A stretch of DNA of 64,000 nucleotides. Source: an uncultured Hyphomicrobiales bacterium. Its GTDB lineage: Bacteria; Pseudomonadota; Alphaproteobacteria; Rhizobiales; Xanthobacteraceae. Below are positions 24,124 to 34,193 of the stretch, piece after piece (within the stretch, counting starts at the first letter, position 1; every line of letters starts with the position of its first letter). Under the pieces are notes generated by a model. That model worked only from the letters and a program-made list of their open reading frames with translations. It had not been told where the DNA came from and did not search any database. The DNA lies in contig CAIRGJ010000023.1 of assembly GCA_903878085.1 (NCBI GenBank), positions 89,855 through 153,854 of the forward strand, read 5' to 3'. The translations under genes and the position numbers were made by a program.

Positions 24124-26457
24124 ATGCCGCGCACGCGCAACGATTTGCCGCGTATGCAAAAGCAGTCGCCTGTCCGCGCGCCGCTGGAGCCGCCCGCCGA
24201 CGCCGTGACGCAGGTGCTCGAAAAGCCGGCGCCGGCCAAAAAGCCGCTGAAAATGATGCGGCAATACGACCTGATCGAGCGGGTCCGGCGTTACAATCCC
24301 AATACCAACGAGGCGTTGCTCAACCGCGCCTATGTCTACGCCATGAAGGCGCATGGCGAGCAGCGCCGCGCCTCCGGCGATCCGTATTTCTCGCACCCGA
24401 TCGAAGTCGCGGCGATTCTCACCGACCTCAAGCTCGACGACGCCACCATCGCTGCGGCGCTTTTGCATGACACCATTGAGGATACCGCAGCCACGCGGAC
24501 CGAGATCGACAGTCTGTTCGGACCTGATATCGGCGCGCTGGTCGAAGGCCTGACCAAGCTCAAGCGCCTCGATCTGGTGACCAAGGAAGCCAAGCAGGCC
24601 GAAAACCTGCGCAAGCTGTTGCTGGCGATCGCCGACGACGTCCGCGTGCTGCTGGTCAAGCTCGCCGACCGTCTGCACAACATGCGCACGCTGCACTTCA
24701 TGCCGCCGGCCTCGCGCCGCCGCGCCGCCGAGGAGACGCTGGAGATCTATGCGCCGCTCGCCGGCCGCATGGGCATGCACGAGATGCGCGAGGAGCTCGA
24801 CGATCTTTCGTTCCGCGAGCTTTATCCGGACGCCTACGAGGTGGTCGGCGGCAGGCTCGATGCGCTGGCCGAGCGCAACAAGCTGCTGATCTCGGAAATC
24901 GAAAAACAGCTCACCAAGAAATTGGCGGACCGCGGCATCGAGGCGGTGGTCAAGGGCAGGCGCAAGCGCGCATATTCGATCTGGCGCAAGATGGAGCGCA
25001 AGTCGGTCGGCTTCGAGCAGTTGTCCGACATTTTCGGCTTCCGCGTGATCGTGAAGTCGCTGTCCGATTGCTATCAGGCGCTCGGCATCGTGCACACGAC
25101 CTGGCCGGTGGTGCCGGGGCGCTTCAAGGATTACATCTCGACGCCGAAGCAGAACGATTACCGTTCAATTCACACGACGGTGATCGGGCCGAGCAAGCAG
25201 CGCGTCGAGCTGCAGATTCGCACCACCGAGATGCAGGAGATCGCCGAATACGGCATCGCCGCGCACGCGCTCTACAAGGACGGCGCCGGGTCGCCGACCG
25301 AATTGCTGTCGCGGGAGTCGACCGCCTATGCCTGGCTGCGGCGGACCATTGAGCTTCTGGCCGAAGGCTCGAACCCGGAAGAATTCCTGGAGCACACCAA
25401 GCTCGAACTGTTCCACGACCAAGTGTTCTGTTTCACGCCCAAGGGCAAGCTGATCGCGCTGCCGCGCAAGGCGACGCCGATCGATTTCGCCTATGCGGTG
25501 CATACCGACGTCGGCAACGCCACCGTCGGCTGCAAGATCAATGGGCAAATTGCCCCTTTGACGTCGGAACTCGTCAACGGCGACGAAGTCGAGGTCATCA
25601 CCTCGAAGGGTCAGATTGCGCCGCCGAGCGCCTGGGAATCGCTGGTGGTGACCGGCAAGGCGCGCGCGGCGATAAGGCGCGCCACCCGCACCGCGGTGCG
25701 CACGCAATATTCCGGCCTCGGCCGCCGCATCGTGATGCGGCTGTTCCAGCGCGCCAAGATCGCCTATTCGGACGAGAAGCTGCACGGCGCACTGTCGCGG
25801 CTGGCGCGCGGCTCGGTCGAGGAGGTGATGGCGGCGGTCGGCCGCAGCGAGTTGAAGGCCTCCGACGTCGCGCGGGCGATGTACCCCGACTACAAGGAAG
25901 AGCGCGCCGCCTCGATGGCGGTGAAGCCGAAGGCCGAGAGCGGCTGGTTTGGCCTGAAGAAAGCGACTTCGGTGAAATTCAAGGTGCCCGGCAGTGTGGC
26001 GGGTCCGGCGATCCCGATCCGCGGCATCAACGGCGATCTGCCGGTGCGCTTTGCGCCCGATGGCGGCGCAGTGCCGGGCGACCGCATTGTCGGCATTCTG
26101 ACGCCGGGCGAGGGCATCACGATCTATCCGATCCAGTCGGCGGCGCTCGCCGCCTTCGAGGACAAGCCGGAAAGCTGGCTGGACGTGCGCTGGGACGACG
26201 ACGAGAACACACCGCAGCGTTTTCCGGCGCGCATCGAAATCCAGTCGGTCAACGAGCCGGGCTCGCTGGCGCAGATCGCGCAAGTGATCGCCGAACATGA
26301 CGGCAATATCGACAACATCCGCATGACGCGCGACGCGCCCGATTTCACCAACGTGCAGATCGATCTGGAGGTCTACGACCTCAAGCATCTCACCGCCATC
26401 ATCGCGCAATTGCGCGCCAAGCCGACGGTGGCGAAAGCGGAACGGGTCAATGGGTAG
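24124..26457 (+). CDS. rsh: Bifunctional (p)ppGpp synthetase/hydrolase
   Basis: The protein has 777 residues, the single RelA/SpoT homologue type found in alphaproteobacteria. A 43-residue extension precedes the family start MMRQYDLIERVRRYNPN. The HD hydrolase domain (about 66-200) keeps H91 and the HD pair H115-D116 followed by ED. The synthetase domain (about 260-380) has RRKRAYSIWRKMERKSVGFE, DIFGFRVIV and YISTPKQNDYRSIHTTVIGP. Then come TGS (VFCFTPKGKLIALPRKATPI) and a C-terminal ACT domain (QSVNEPGSLAQIAQVIAEHD). Both activities appear intact. It sets alarmone levels in response to amino-acid and other starvation. A degenerate palindromic repeat separates it from pdxJ. Confidence 0.96.
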   Translation: MPRTRNDLPRMQKQSPVRAPLEPPADAVTQVLEKPAPAKKPLKMMRQYDLIERVRRYNPNTNEALLNRAYVYAMKAHGEQRRASGDPYFSHPIEVAAILTDLKLDDATIAAALLHDTIEDTAATRTEIDSLFGPDIGALVEGLTKLKRLDLVTKEAKQAENLRKLLLAIADDVRVLLVKLADRLHNMRTLHFMPPASRRRAAEETLEIYAPLAGRMGMHEMREELDDLSFRELYPDAYEVVGGRLDALAERNKLLISEIEKQLTKKLADRGIEAVVKGRRKRAYSIWRKMERKSVGFEQLSDIFGFRVIVKSLSDCYQALGIVHTTWPVVPGRFKDYISTPKQNDYRSIHTTVIGPSKQRVELQIRTTEMQEIAEYGIAAHALYKDGAGSPTELLSRESTAYAWLRRTIELLAEGSNPEEFLEHTKLELFHDQVFCFTPKGKLIALPRKATPIDFAYAVHTDVGNATVGCKINGQIAPLTSELVNGDEVEVITSKGQIAPPSAWESLVVTGKARAAIRRATRTAVRTQYSGLGRRIVMRLFQRAKIAYSDEKLHGALSRLARGSVEEVMAAVGRSELKASDVARAMYPDYKEERAASMAVKPKAESGWFGLKKATSVKFKVPGSVAGPAIPIRGINGDLPVRFAPDGGAVPGDRIVGILTPGEGITIYPIQSAALAAFEDKPESWLDVRWDDDENTPQRFPARIEIQSVNEPGSLAQIAQVIAEHDGNIDNIRMTRDAPDFTNVQIDLEVYDLKHLTAIIAQLRAKPTVAKAERVNG

Positions 26458-26511
26458 CCGCATGATCCCGAACAGTGGGAACCGGCATTCGGATCGGACC
26501 GTGCGGAGCGC
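26458..26511. repeat. Degenerate copy of the GCATGATC..GAAAA palindromic repeat
   Basis: CCGCATGATCCCGAACAGTG starts 2 bases after the rsh stop. The right arm (ATTCGGATCGGACCGTGCGG) has drifted, so the palindrome is weaker than in the copies at 31223 and 51153. Confidence 0.55.
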
Positions 26512-26514
26512 AAC

Positions 26515-27279
26515 ATGACCCTTCGCCTCGGCGTCAATGTCGATCACGTCGCCACCATCCGGAACGCCCGCGGCGGCCGTCACCCCGATCCGGTGCGCGC
26601 CGCCAAGCTCGCGATTGCCGCCGGCTGCCACGGCATTACCGCGCACTTACGCGAAGACCGCCGCCATATCCGCGACGACGACATCGCGCGGCTGAAGGCG
26701 GAAATCGACAAGCCGTTGAATTTCGAAATGGCGGCGACCGACGAGATGGTCGCGATTGCGCTCAAGACCCATCCGCATGCGGTGTGTCTGGTCCCGGAAA
26801 AGCGCACCGAGCGCACCACCGAAGGCGGGCTCGACGCGGTCAAGCAGCGCGCGCAGCTTGCGCCGGTCGTGCATGCGCTCAAGCACGCCGGCATCCGCGT
26901 GTCGCTGTTTATCGGCGCGCAGCCTGAGCAGATCGAAGCCGCGGCGGAACTAGGCGCGCCAGTGATCGAAATTCACACCGGCGCCTGGTGCGATGCGCTC
27001 ACGCAAGGCCACGCCGCCGAAGCCAAGACCGAGTGGGAGCTGATCCGCACCGGCGCGCAATTCGCCAAAGGCCTCGGCCTTGAAGTTCACGCCGGCCACG
27101 GCCTCGATTATGCGAGCGCCGAGACCATCGCGGCGCTGCCGCAGATCACCGAGTTGAATATCGGCCACTTCCTGATCGGCGAAGCCGTGTTCGAGGGCCT
27201 CAGCGAAACGGTGAAATTCATGCGCGCGGCGATGGACCGCGGGCGGACGAAGGCGCGCGCGGCGGCGGCGAAACAATGA
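26515..27279 (+). CDS. pdxJ: Pyridoxine 5'-phosphate synthase
   Basis: The protein has 254 residues. It joins 1-deoxyxylulose 5-phosphate with 3-amino-2-oxopropyl phosphate in the DXP-dependent vitamin B6 pathway. The TIM barrel begins with the family signature [20 protein letters not shown], then [20 protein letters not shown] (catalytic His/Glu region), [20 protein letters not shown] and [14 protein letters not shown], ending [17 protein letters not shown]. Its stop overlaps the acpS start (ATGA at 27276-27279), so the two are translationally coupled. Confidence 0.97.
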   Translation: MTLRLGVNVDHVATIRNARGGRHPDPVRAAKLAIAAGCHGITAHLREDRRHIRDDDIARLKAEIDKPLNFEMAATDEMVAIALKTHPHAVCLVPEKRTERTTEGGLDAVKQRAQLAPVVHALKHAGIRVSLFIGAQPEQIEAAAELGAPVIEIHTGAWCDALTQGHAAEAKTEWELIRTGAQFAKGLGLEVHAGHGLDYASAETIAALPQITELNIGHFLIGEAVFEGLSETVKFMRAAMDRGRTKARAAAAKQ

Positions 27280-27695
27280 TCATCGGCATCGGCTCGGACC
27301 TCTGCGACGCGCGGCGCATTGCCAAAGTGCTGGAGCGTCACGGCGACCGCTTTGTCAACCGCATCTTCACCCCGGCCGAGCGTGCCAAGGCCGAGCAGCG
27401 CGCCAACCGCGCCGAAACCTACGCCAAACGCTTTGCCGCCAAGGAGGCCTGCGCCAAGGCGCTGGGCACCGGCTTTCGCCGCGGCGTGTTCTGGCGCGAC
27501 ATGGGCGTCGTCAATATGCCGTCGGGGCGGCCGACCATGAAGCTCACCGGCGGCGCGCTTGAGCGCCTCAAGGCGATCACGCCGGCCGGCTGCATGGCCC
27601 AGATCGACGTTTCGCTGACCGACGAAGGCCCGACCGCGCAGGCCATTGTCATCATTTCGTCGGTGCCTTTGAGCCCGTCCGGCGCCACGGCGTAA
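27276..27695 (+). CDS. acpS: Holo-[acyl-carrier-protein] synthase
   Basis: The protein has 139 residues. It transfers 4'-phosphopantetheine from CoA to apo-[23 protein letters not shown] has the Mg-binding Asp, [17 protein letters not shown] follows, and [20 protein letters not shown] has the conserved Glu and KEA motif. The order pdxJ-acpS-lepB-rnc-era is conserved in Rhizobiales. It starts inside the pdxJ stop codon. Confidence 0.97.
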   Translation: MIIGIGSDLCDARRIAKVLERHGDRFVNRIFTPAERAKAEQRANRAETYAKRFAAKEACAKALGTGFRRGVFWRDMGVVNMPSGRPTMKLTGGALERLKAITPAGCMAQIDVSLTDEGPTAQAIVIISSVPLSPSGATA

Positions 27696-27821
27696 TCCAG
27701 GAAACGCAATCCGCCCAACGGCTTATACCGCGCTCATGGCCTTATTCATTGCGTGCCGGGGACTCTGCCGCTACAAGGTCGCCGGGGGAGCGCGGGGCGT
27801 GATTTGCGGGACAAAAGGCCG

Positions 27822-28577
27822 ATGAGCGTGACATCCGGAACCAAACGAAAAGAAGGCGGCCTGGCCGAGACGATCCGCGTGATTTTTCACGCGCTGGTCA
27901 TCGCACTGGTGATCCGGACCTTTCTGTTTCAGCCGTTCAACATTCCCTCCGGGTCGATGAAGGCCACGCTGCTGGTCGGCGATTACCTGTTCGTGTCGAA
28001 ATACAGCTACGGCTTCAGCCAGTTTTCGCTGCCGCTGTCGCCGCCGTTGTTCTCCGGCCGCATCCCCGACGGCTTCGTGCCCGCGCGCGGCGACGTCGTG
28101 GTGTTCCGCCTGCCCAAAGACACCTCGACCGATTACATCAAGCGCGTGATCGGATTGCCCGGCGACCAGATCCAGGTGATCGACGGCATCGTCAGCATCA
28201 ACGGCGTGCCGGTGAAGCACGAGCGCGCGAGCGACTTCATCGAGACCGAGGAGGGCGCGCAGAACGCCGCCGTCAAGCGCTGGAAGGACACGCTGCCGAA
28301 TGGCGTCAGCTTCTACACGCTCGATCTGGTCGATAACGGCTTTGCCGACAACACCCAGGTCTACACCGTGCCGCCCGGCCACTATTTCATGATGGGCGAC
28401 AACCGCGACAATTCAACGGACAGCCGCTTCAGCCAAGTCGGCATGGTGCCGTTCGAGAACATCGTCGGCCGCGCGCAGCTGATCTTCTTCTCTGTCCACG
28501 AGGGCGAACGCGCCTGGCAGTTCTGGCGCTGGCCCGTTGCGGTGCGTTGGAACAGGCTGTTCACGATCGTACGATGA
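27822..28577 (+). CDS. lepB: Signal peptidase I
   Basis: The protein has 251 residues from the ATG at 27822, which gives a short basic cytoplasmic end before the membrane anchor (VIFHALVIALVIRTFLFQPF). The catalytic Ser lies in FNIPSGSMKATLLVGDYLFV and the general-base Lys in DYIKRVIGLPGDQIQVIDG. Box E (HYFMMGDNRDNSTDSR) is intact. It cleaves signal peptides of exported proteins at the periplasmic face. Many exported proteins in this window (porin, DUF3551, DUF2147) would be substrates. Its stop overlaps the rnc start. Confidence 0.96.
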   Translation: MSVTSGTKRKEGGLAETIRVIFHALVIALVIRTFLFQPFNIPSGSMKATLLVGDYLFVSKYSYGFSQFSLPLSPPLFSGRIPDGFVPARGDVVVFRLPKDTSTDYIKRVIGLPGDQIQVIDGIVSINGVPVKHERASDFIETEEGAQNAAVKRWKDTLPNGVSFYTLDLVDNGFADNTQVYTVPPGHYFMMGDNRDNSTDSRFSQVGMVPFENIVGRAQLIFFSVHEGERAWQFWRWPVAVRWNRLFTIVR

Positions 28578-29293
28578 GCCGCAAGGCCGCCAAGGACAGA
28601 TCGGCGCTCGAGGAGCGCATCGGCTACAAGTTTGCCGACAAAGCCATGCTTGAGCGCGCGCTCACGCATATCTCGGCGCTGTCGGGCGGCCCGCAAAAGC
28701 GGTCGGAAAGCTATCAGCGGCTGGAATTCCTCGGCGATCACGTGCTCGGGCTGGTGATTTCCGATATGTTGTTTCGCGCCTTCCCGAAGGCGAATGAAGG
28801 CGAGCTGTCGCGCCGGCTCGCCGATCTGGTGCGCAAAGAAACCTGCGCGGAGGTTGCCAAAGCGATGGATCTCGGACCGGCCCTCAAGCTCGGCAATTCG
28901 GAGTCGCACGCCGGCGGACGCTTGCGCGCCACGATTCTTGCCGACGCCTGCGAAGGCCTGGTCGGTGCGGTGTTCATCGACGGCGGCTATCCCGCGTCCG
29001 AAGCCCTGATCGGCAAATTCTGGCTGGAGCGTATGCTCAAGCCGCTGCGGCCGCTGCGCGATCCGAAAACCATGTTGCAGGAATGGGCGCAGGGGCGGGG
29101 TCTGCCGACGCCGGCCTATAAGGAGCTCGCGCGCACCGGCCCGCATCACGATCCGGAATTCCGCGTCGCCGTCGTGCTGCCCGACAAGCCGCCGGCCGAA
29201 GGCAAGGGCTCGTCGAAACGCGCCGCCGAACAGGCGGCTGCGGCCGCGATGCTGACGCGCGTTGGAGTGGCAGTGGACAAACTTGATGGTTGA
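28574..29293 (+). CDS. rnc: Ribonuclease III
   Basis: The protein has 239 residues, starting at the ATG (28574) that overlaps the lepB stop as ATGA. The endonuclease domain has QRLEFLGDHVLGLVISDMLF (metal-binding Glu/Asp) and RATILADACEGLVGAVFIDG (second acidic pair). The C-terminal double-stranded RNA-binding domain runs from about residue 165 (DPKTMLQEWAQGRGLPTPAY) to KGSSKRAAEQAAAAAML. It processes rRNA precursors and structured mRNAs. The signature has H rather than the more common R after LGD, which is tolerated in the family. Confidence 0.96.
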   Translation: MSRKAAKDRSALEERIGYKFADKAMLERALTHISALSGGPQKRSESYQRLEFLGDHVLGLVISDMLFRAFPKANEGELSRRLADLVRKETCAEVAKAMDLGPALKLGNSESHAGGRLRATILADACEGLVGAVFIDGGYPASEALIGKFWLERMLKPLRPLRDPKTMLQEWAQGRGLPTPAYKELARTGPHHDPEFRVAVVLPDKPPAEGKGSSKRAAEQAAAAAMLTRVGVAVDKLDG

Positions 29294-30221
29294 TAAAAAA
29301 ACCCCCAGCTTGATGCCAAGCGGCGTCGACACCCGCTGCGGCTTTGTCGCCTTGATCGGCGCGCCCAATGCGGGCAAATCGACGCTGCTCAACGCGCTGG
29401 TCGGCTCGAAAGTCACCATCGTCTCGCACAAGGTGCAGACCACGCGGGCGCTGATCCGCGGCATTACCATCGAAGGCAAGTCGCAACTGATCTTCGTCGA
29501 TACGCCCGGCATTTTTTCGCCGAAGCGGCGGCTCGACCGCGCCATGGTGACCACCGCCTGGAGCGGCGCACACGAGGCCGATCTGGTCGCGGTGCTGATC
29601 GACGCGCGCAAGGGCCTCGACGAAGAGGCGGAAGAGTTGCTGGCGCGGCTCGGCGACGTCAAAGGGCCGAAAATTCTCATTCTCAACAAGATCGATCTGA
29701 TCCCGCGTGACGCGCTGCTGCTGCTGACCAAGATCGCCAACGAGAAGGCAAAGTTCGATTCGACCTTCATGATCTCGGCGCTCAAAGGCGACGGCGTTAC
29801 CGATCTCAAATCCTGGCTGGCCGAGCGCATGCCGGCGAGCCCTTGGCTGTACCCGCCGGACCAGATGTCGGATGCGCCGTTGCGCCAACTCGCGGCCGAA
29901 ATCACCCGCGAGAAACTGTTCGAGCGGCTGCACCAGGAACTGCCTTATCACTCCACGGTCGAAACCGAGTCCTGGAAGGAACTGCGCGGCGGCGAGGTTC
30001 GCATCGAGCAGACGATCTATGTCGAGCGTGAAAGCCAGCGCAAGATCGTGATCGGCAAAGGCGGGCAGACCCTCAAGTCGATCGGTGAATCGGCGCGGCG
30101 CGAAATCGCCGACATCGTCGAGCACAAGGTGCACCTGTTCTTGTTCGTCAAGGTGCGCGAAGGCTGGGGCGACGATCCGGAGCGCTATCGCGCCATGGGG
30201 CTGGAGTTTCCGAAGGAATAA
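29286..30221 (+). CDS. era: GTPase Era
   Basis: The protein has 311 residues from the ATG at 29286, which overlaps the rnc end by 8 bases. Era is a 16S-rRNA-binding GTPase needed for 30S maturation. G-motifs: G1 GAPNAGKSTL (Ala replaces the usual Val), G3 FVDTPGIF and G4 ILNKIDLI. The C-terminal KH domain holds VIGKGGQTLKSIGESARREI, and the end KVREGWGDDPERYRAMGLEF is typical. The start MVDKK is one of several possible; a later ATG at 29313 would also fit the family. Confidence 0.96.
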   Translation: MVDKKTPSLMPSGVDTRCGFVALIGAPNAGKSTLLNALVGSKVTIVSHKVQTTRALIRGITIEGKSQLIFVDTPGIFSPKRRLDRAMVTTAWSGAHEADLVAVLIDARKGLDEEAEELLARLGDVKGPKILILNKIDLIPRDALLLLTKIANEKAKFDSTFMISALKGDGVTDLKSWLAERMPASPWLYPPDQMSDAPLRQLAAEITREKLFERLHQELPYHSTVETESWKELRGGEVRIEQTIYVERESQRKIVIGKGGQTLKSIGESARREIADIVEHKVHLFLFVKVREGWGDDPERYRAMGLEFPKE

Positions 30222-30488
30222 TAGCATTGCCACGCTTTGGGCGGTCGCAAGCAACGCGGTGTAGGCCAAGTTAGAAATGCTCCAATCTCAAAAATGGAGC
30301 GATTCTGAGGCCCTTTGACCCAGTCTTTTATGTAGTTTTTGTCGTTTTACTGATTTTAAGGCGACTACGGTCGCCGAAGTCGCAACGACTCACGATAAAA
30401 AACTCTGCGGGCACGTTTTGTGGGGATGGTTGGTGGTCCTCGCTCTTGGCGTTTATTAGATCAGGGCACAGCCCTTAGGCGCATCTAA
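30222..30488. other. 267-bp spacer between era and recO
   Basis: It is AT-richer than its surroundings, with no gene. A small stem GCTCCA..TGGAGC lies at about 30279-30300 and a GGCGACTACGGTCGCC stem at about 30360-30375. It probably contains the recO promoter. Confidence 0.4.
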
Positions 30489-31223
30489 ATGCAATGGACC
30501 GATGAAGGCATCGTGATCGGCGTGCGGCGGCACGGGGAGGCCAGCGCCATCCTCGAGCTGATGACGCGCGAGCACGGCCGCCATTTAGGCCTCGTGCGCG
30601 GCGGCTTCGGCACCCGCATGAAGCCGATCCTGCAGACCGGCAACAGCGTCAGCGCCAACTGGCGCGCCCGGCTCGACGAGCATCTGGGCAATTACACCGT
30701 CGAAGCGCTGCGCCAGCGCGCGTCGAATTTCTTCGGCGCGCCGCATGCGATTTATGGCGTCACCCATCTGGCGGCGTTGATGCGGCTGTTGCCGGAGCGC
30801 GATCCGCATGCCGAGCTGTTTACGGTGTTCGAAGGCATTCTCGATCGGCTCGAAGATCCGGTGCTGGCGGCGCCGCTGGTGGTGCGCTTCGAATTGCAAA
30901 TGCTCGGCGAGCTCGGCTTCGGCCTCGATCTCGAGCAATGCGCCTCGACCGGCGCCACCGCCGATCTCGTCTATGTGTCGCCGAAGTCGGGCCGGGCGGT
31001 GTCGCGCTTGGCCGGTGCCCCTTACGCCGACCGCATGCTGCGGCTGCCGGATTTCCTGCGCGACAGCGACGCTGAACCCGCCGGCCGCGATCTCGCCGAT
31101 GGCTTCGCGCTCACCGGATTTTTCCTCGAGCGCCACGTGCTTCTGCCGCGCGGCCAGACGCTGACCGACGAGCGCGCCCATTTCATCGCGGCGCTGACCC
31201 GGGCGCTGCCGAACGTCGCCTAG
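30489..31223 (+). CDS. recO: DNA repair protein RecO
   Basis: The protein has 244 residues. RecO helps load RecA on SSB-coated gaps in the RecFOR pathway. The N-terminal OB fold begins [20 protein letters not shown], with [20 protein letters not shown] and a helical C-terminal domain with [40 protein letters not shown] near the end is typical of alphaproteobacterial RecO. The zinc Cys pairs of some RecO proteins are absent except one Cys. Its stop codon touches a palindromic repeat (31223-31271). Confidence 0.95.
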   Translation: MQWTDEGIVIGVRRHGEASAILELMTREHGRHLGLVRGGFGTRMKPILQTGNSVSANWRARLDEHLGNYTVEALRQRASNFFGAPHAIYGVTHLAALMRLLPERDPHAELFTVFEGILDRLEDPVLAAPLVVRFELQMLGELGFGLDLEQCASTGATADLVYVSPKSGRAVSRLAGAPYADRMLRLPDFLRDSDAEPAGRDLADGFALTGFFLERHVLLPRGQTLTDERAHFIAALTRALPNVA

Positions 31224-31271
31224 CGCATGACCCCGAAAAGTGGGTACCGGTTTTCGGATAAGGTCATGCGC
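31223..31271. repeat. Palindromic repeat GCGCATGACC...GGTCATGCGC
   Basis: The 10-bp ends are perfect inverted repeats and the inner parts CCCGAAAAGTGGG/CCGGTTTTCGG pair too. It begins on the last base of the recO stop codon. This is the cleanest copy of the four found in the window. Confidence 0.85.
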
Positions 31272-31280
31272 AAATAAAAC

Positions 31281-31312
31281 GCCACAAAAAAACCGGCCGG
31301 CTTCTGGCCGGA
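31281..31312 (-). terminator. Terminator-like hairpin reading leftward
   Basis: On the minus strand CCGGCCAGAAGCCGGCCGG is followed by a run of seven T. It lies downstream of the small Cys-rich secreted gene at 31422-31697, in tandem with the stem at 31358. Confidence 0.7.
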
Positions 31313-31355
31313 CCGGCGACCCGGCGGCTGCAACGGCTTTCGTGCCGCGGACTCA

Positions 31356-31393
31356 AACAAACAGCCGGCCCCACGGCGGAACCGGCTGTTATG
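31356..31393 (-). terminator. First hairpin downstream of the small secreted gene
   Basis: On the minus strand AACAGCCGG..CCGGCTGT forms an 8-bp stem followed by TTGTTTG. With the stem at 31281 it would make a double terminator. Confidence 0.55.
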
Positions 31394-31421
31394 CGTTGCC
31401 AGAATTCAAATCGGCCTGGTT

Positions 31422-31697
31422 CTACCAGCGATGGCCACGGCGCCAACGACGGTCGCGCCAGCCGTAACCGCCGCCGCCGGTCCAGAAGCAGGAACGGCGC
31501 ACGACGCAGCCGTAGGGGCCGCAGCGCCGCACCGGGCGGCAGACGTAAGCCACGTCCTGGGACAGGCTGGTGGTGTCGATGGCGGCCTGGATGCCGGCCG
31601 GCGTCGATATAGCCATGGCGTTTGCCTGGCTGGGCGCGAAGCTGGCCATCGCCAACACGGCGAGGGTGGCCGCTGTAGCAAGAGTAGTTCGGCGCAT
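31422..31697 (-). CDS. Small secreted protein with Cys cluster and Gly/Arg/Trp-rich tail
   Basis: The protein has 91 residues. A signal peptide (MRRTTLATAATLAVLAMASF, about 27 residues) precedes a region (AISTPAGIQAAIDTTSLSQD) and VAYVCRPVRRCGPYGCVVRR, SCFWTGGGGYGWRDRRWRRG. Four cysteines lie in 18 residues and the tail is rich in Gly, Arg and Trp. Proteins of this plan are frequent in Bradyrhizobium-like genomes and carry no known function. GGGAGAG precedes the ATG. Two tandem hairpins follow its stop. Confidence 0.75.
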   Translation of the reverse strand: MRRTTLATAATLAVLAMASFAPSQANAMAISTPAGIQAAIDTTSLSQDVAYVCRPVRRCGPYGCVVRRSCFWTGGGGYGWRDRRWRRGHRW

Positions 31698-31855
31698 AGA
31701 TTTCTCTCCCTTGGATAAATGTCCGACCGCAGTCGTGCGCAGGATAACGTAGTCGAACTGTTTAGGTTCGTCACTCTAGCCGGTTTATTTCGAAGAAATC
31801 ATGGCTGGCATGTTCATCGCTTGTTCATCGCTTTGCGCCGCAGTAGCACTCAGCC

Positions 31856-34129
31856 ATGGGTAAGAGACTGATTCCCCCCGACAAGGGGTCGATCGAAGAA
31901 GTCGGGCTGCGCGAGGCGTTGGAAGAACGCTACCTCGCCTACGCCCTGTCGACCATCATGAATCGCGCATTGCCGGATGCGCGCGACGGGCTCAAGCCCG
32001 TGCACCGCCGCATTTTGTACGGCATGCGGCTTTTGCGCCTCGACCCCGGCTCGGCGTTCAAGAAGTCGGCCAAGGTGGTCGGCGACGTGATGGGCAACTT
32101 CCACCCGCACGGCGACCAGGCGATTTACGACGCTCTGGTGCGGCTGGCGCAGGATTTCGCCCAGCGCTATCCGCTGGTCGACGGGCAGGGCAATTTCGGC
32201 AATATCGACGGCGATAACGCCGCCGCGATGCGCTACACCGAGGCCCGGCTGACCGCAGTCGCGGGGCTGCTGATCGACGGCATCGACGAGGACGCGGTCG
32301 ATTTCCGCCCGAGTTATGACGGCACCGGCGAAGAGCCGATCGTGCTGCCGGCGGCATTCCCTAATCTTCTGGCCAACGGCTCGCAGGGCATCGCGGTCGG
32401 CATGGCTACCTCGATACCTCCGCACAACGCCGCCGAATTGTGCGACGCGGCATTATTCCTGATCGACAATCCCAAGGCGCGCAGCCGCACGCTGCTGAAA
32501 TACGTCAAAGGCCCCGACTTCCCGACCGGCGGCATCGTGGTCGATGCGGCGGAGACCATCGCCGAGGCCTACACCACCGGCCGCGGCTCGTTCCGGGTCC
32601 GCGCCCGCTGGCATCAGGAAGAGACCGGGCGCGGCACCTATGTGATCGTCATCACGGAAATGCCGTGGCTGGTGCAGAAGTCGCGGCTGGTCGAGAAAAT
32701 CGCGGAACTGCTCAACGACAAGAAGCTGCCGCTGGTCGCCGACGTGCGCGACGAGTCGGCCGAGGACGTCCGGCTGGTGATCGAGCCGCGCGCCCGCACG
32801 GTCGATGCCGAGCTGCTGATGGAATCGCTGTTCAAGCTGACCGAGCTTGAGAACCGCATTCCGCTCAACATGAACGTGCTGGTCAAAGGCCGCATCCCCA
32901 AGGTGCTGGGCCTGGCCGAATGCCTGATGGAATGGCTCGACCACCGCCGCGAGGTGCTGGTGCGCCGTTCCAAGCACCGGCTGGCGGAGATCGAGCACCG
33001 GCTGGAAATGCTCGGCGGCTTCCTGGTCGCCTATTTGAATCTCGACAAGGTCATCAAGATCATCCGTAGCGAGGACGAGCCCAAGCCTGTCCTGATGAAG
33101 ACCTTCAAGCTCTCCGAGGTGCAGGCCGACGCCATCCTCAACATGCGGCTGCGCAATTTGCGCAAGCTTGAGGAAATGGAAATCCGCGCCGAGGAAAAGG
33201 CGCTGAAGGAAGAGCGCACCAAGATCAAATCGCTGATCGGCTCGCAAGACCAGCAGTGGAAAACCATCGCCGGCCAGATCAAGGAAATCCGCAACACTTT
33301 CGGACCGAAGACCGAGATCGGCAAACGCCGCACCAGCTTCGGCGACGCGCCCGAGCACGACGAGGCCGCAATCGAAGAGGCGATGGTGGTGCGCGAGCCG
33401 ATCACCGTCGTGGTGTCGGAGAAGGGCTGGATCCGCGCATTACGGGGGCACGTCGCGGATTTGTCCTCCGTGACCTTCAAGACCGACGATGCGCTGAAAT
33501 TCGCATTCCCGACCGAGTCGACGGCAAAGGTCTTGATCTTCGCCGGCAACGGCAAGTTCTACACGCTGGAAGCCTCCAAGCTGCCCGGCGGCCGCGGTCA
33601 CGGCGAGCCGGTGCGCATGTATTTCGACATCGAACAGGACGCCGACATCGTCACCGCGATGGCCTATCAAGGCGGCCGCAAATTCCTGGTCGCGAGCTAC
33701 GGCGGCAACGGCTTTATCGTGCCGGAAGACGAGGTGCTCGGCACCACCCGCAAGGGCAAGCAGGTGCTCAATCTCAAGGCGCCGGATAAGGCCGTGGCGC
33801 TGACCACGGTCGAGGGCGAGATGGTCGCGACCATCGGCGCCAACCGCAAGATGGTGATCTTCGGGCTCGACGAGATCCCGGAGATGACGCGCGGCCGCGG
33901 CGTGCGCTTGCAGAAATACAAGGAGAAGGGGCTGTCCGACGTCACCACCTTCAAGGCGGCCGACGGACTGACCTGGCTCGACGGCGCCGGCCGTACCCAG
34001 ACGCTGTCGCTGAAAGAACTCAAGGATTACCGCGGCAAGCGCGCCGACGCCGGCCGTATTGCGCAAGGGCTGCCGAAGAACAACAAATTCCGCGGCGCAC
34101 CGACCGCGGCGAAGGCGGAAGAAGAGTAG
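31856..34129 (+). CDS. parC: DNA topoisomerase IV subunit A
   Basis: The protein has 757 residues. It unlinks replicated chromosomes with ParE. The N-terminal breakage-reunion domain contains [20 protein letters not shown], the quinolone-region [20 protein letters not shown], and the catalytic Tyr in [10 protein letters not shown] (about Y121). A coiled-coil gate (about 365-480) follows. The C-terminal beta-pinwheel starts at about residue 510 ([20 protein letters not shown]). The GyrA-box QRRGGRG is absent, supporting ParC over GyrA. It ends a housekeeping run and is convergent with mntR. Confidence 0.95.
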   Translation: MGKRLIPPDKGSIEEVGLREALEERYLAYALSTIMNRALPDARDGLKPVHRRILYGMRLLRLDPGSAFKKSAKVVGDVMGNFHPHGDQAIYDALVRLAQDFAQRYPLVDGQGNFGNIDGDNAAAMRYTEARLTAVAGLLIDGIDEDAVDFRPSYDGTGEEPIVLPAAFPNLLANGSQGIAVGMATSIPPHNAAELCDAALFLIDNPKARSRTLLKYVKGPDFPTGGIVVDAAETIAEAYTTGRGSFRVRARWHQEETGRGTYVIVITEMPWLVQKSRLVEKIAELLNDKKLPLVADVRDESAEDVRLVIEPRARTVDAELLMESLFKLTELENRIPLNMNVLVKGRIPKVLGLAECLMEWLDHRREVLVRRSKHRLAEIEHRLEMLGGFLVAYLNLDKVIKIIRSEDEPKPVLMKTFKLSEVQADAILNMRLRNLRKLEEMEIRAEEKALKEERTKIKSLIGSQDQQWKTIAGQIKEIRNTFGPKTEIGKRRTSFGDAPEHDEAAIEEAMVVREPITVVVSEKGWIRALRGHVADLSSVTFKTDDALKFAFPTESTAKVLIFAGNGKFYTLEASKLPGGRGHGEPVRMYFDIEQDADIVTAMAYQGGRKFLVASYGGNGFIVPEDEVLGTTRKGKQVLNLKAPDKAVALTTVEGEMVATIGANRKMVIFGLDEIPEMTRGRGVRLQKYKEKGLSDVTTFKAADGLTWLDGAGRTQTLSLKELKDYRGKRADAGRIAQGLPKNNKFRGAPTAAKAEEE

Positions 34130-34193
34130 CGGCTGCCGGCAATGACGCGCGGCCGACGCAGCCGCTTCCGTCTTATGGTCGCCCTCTGCGCGC

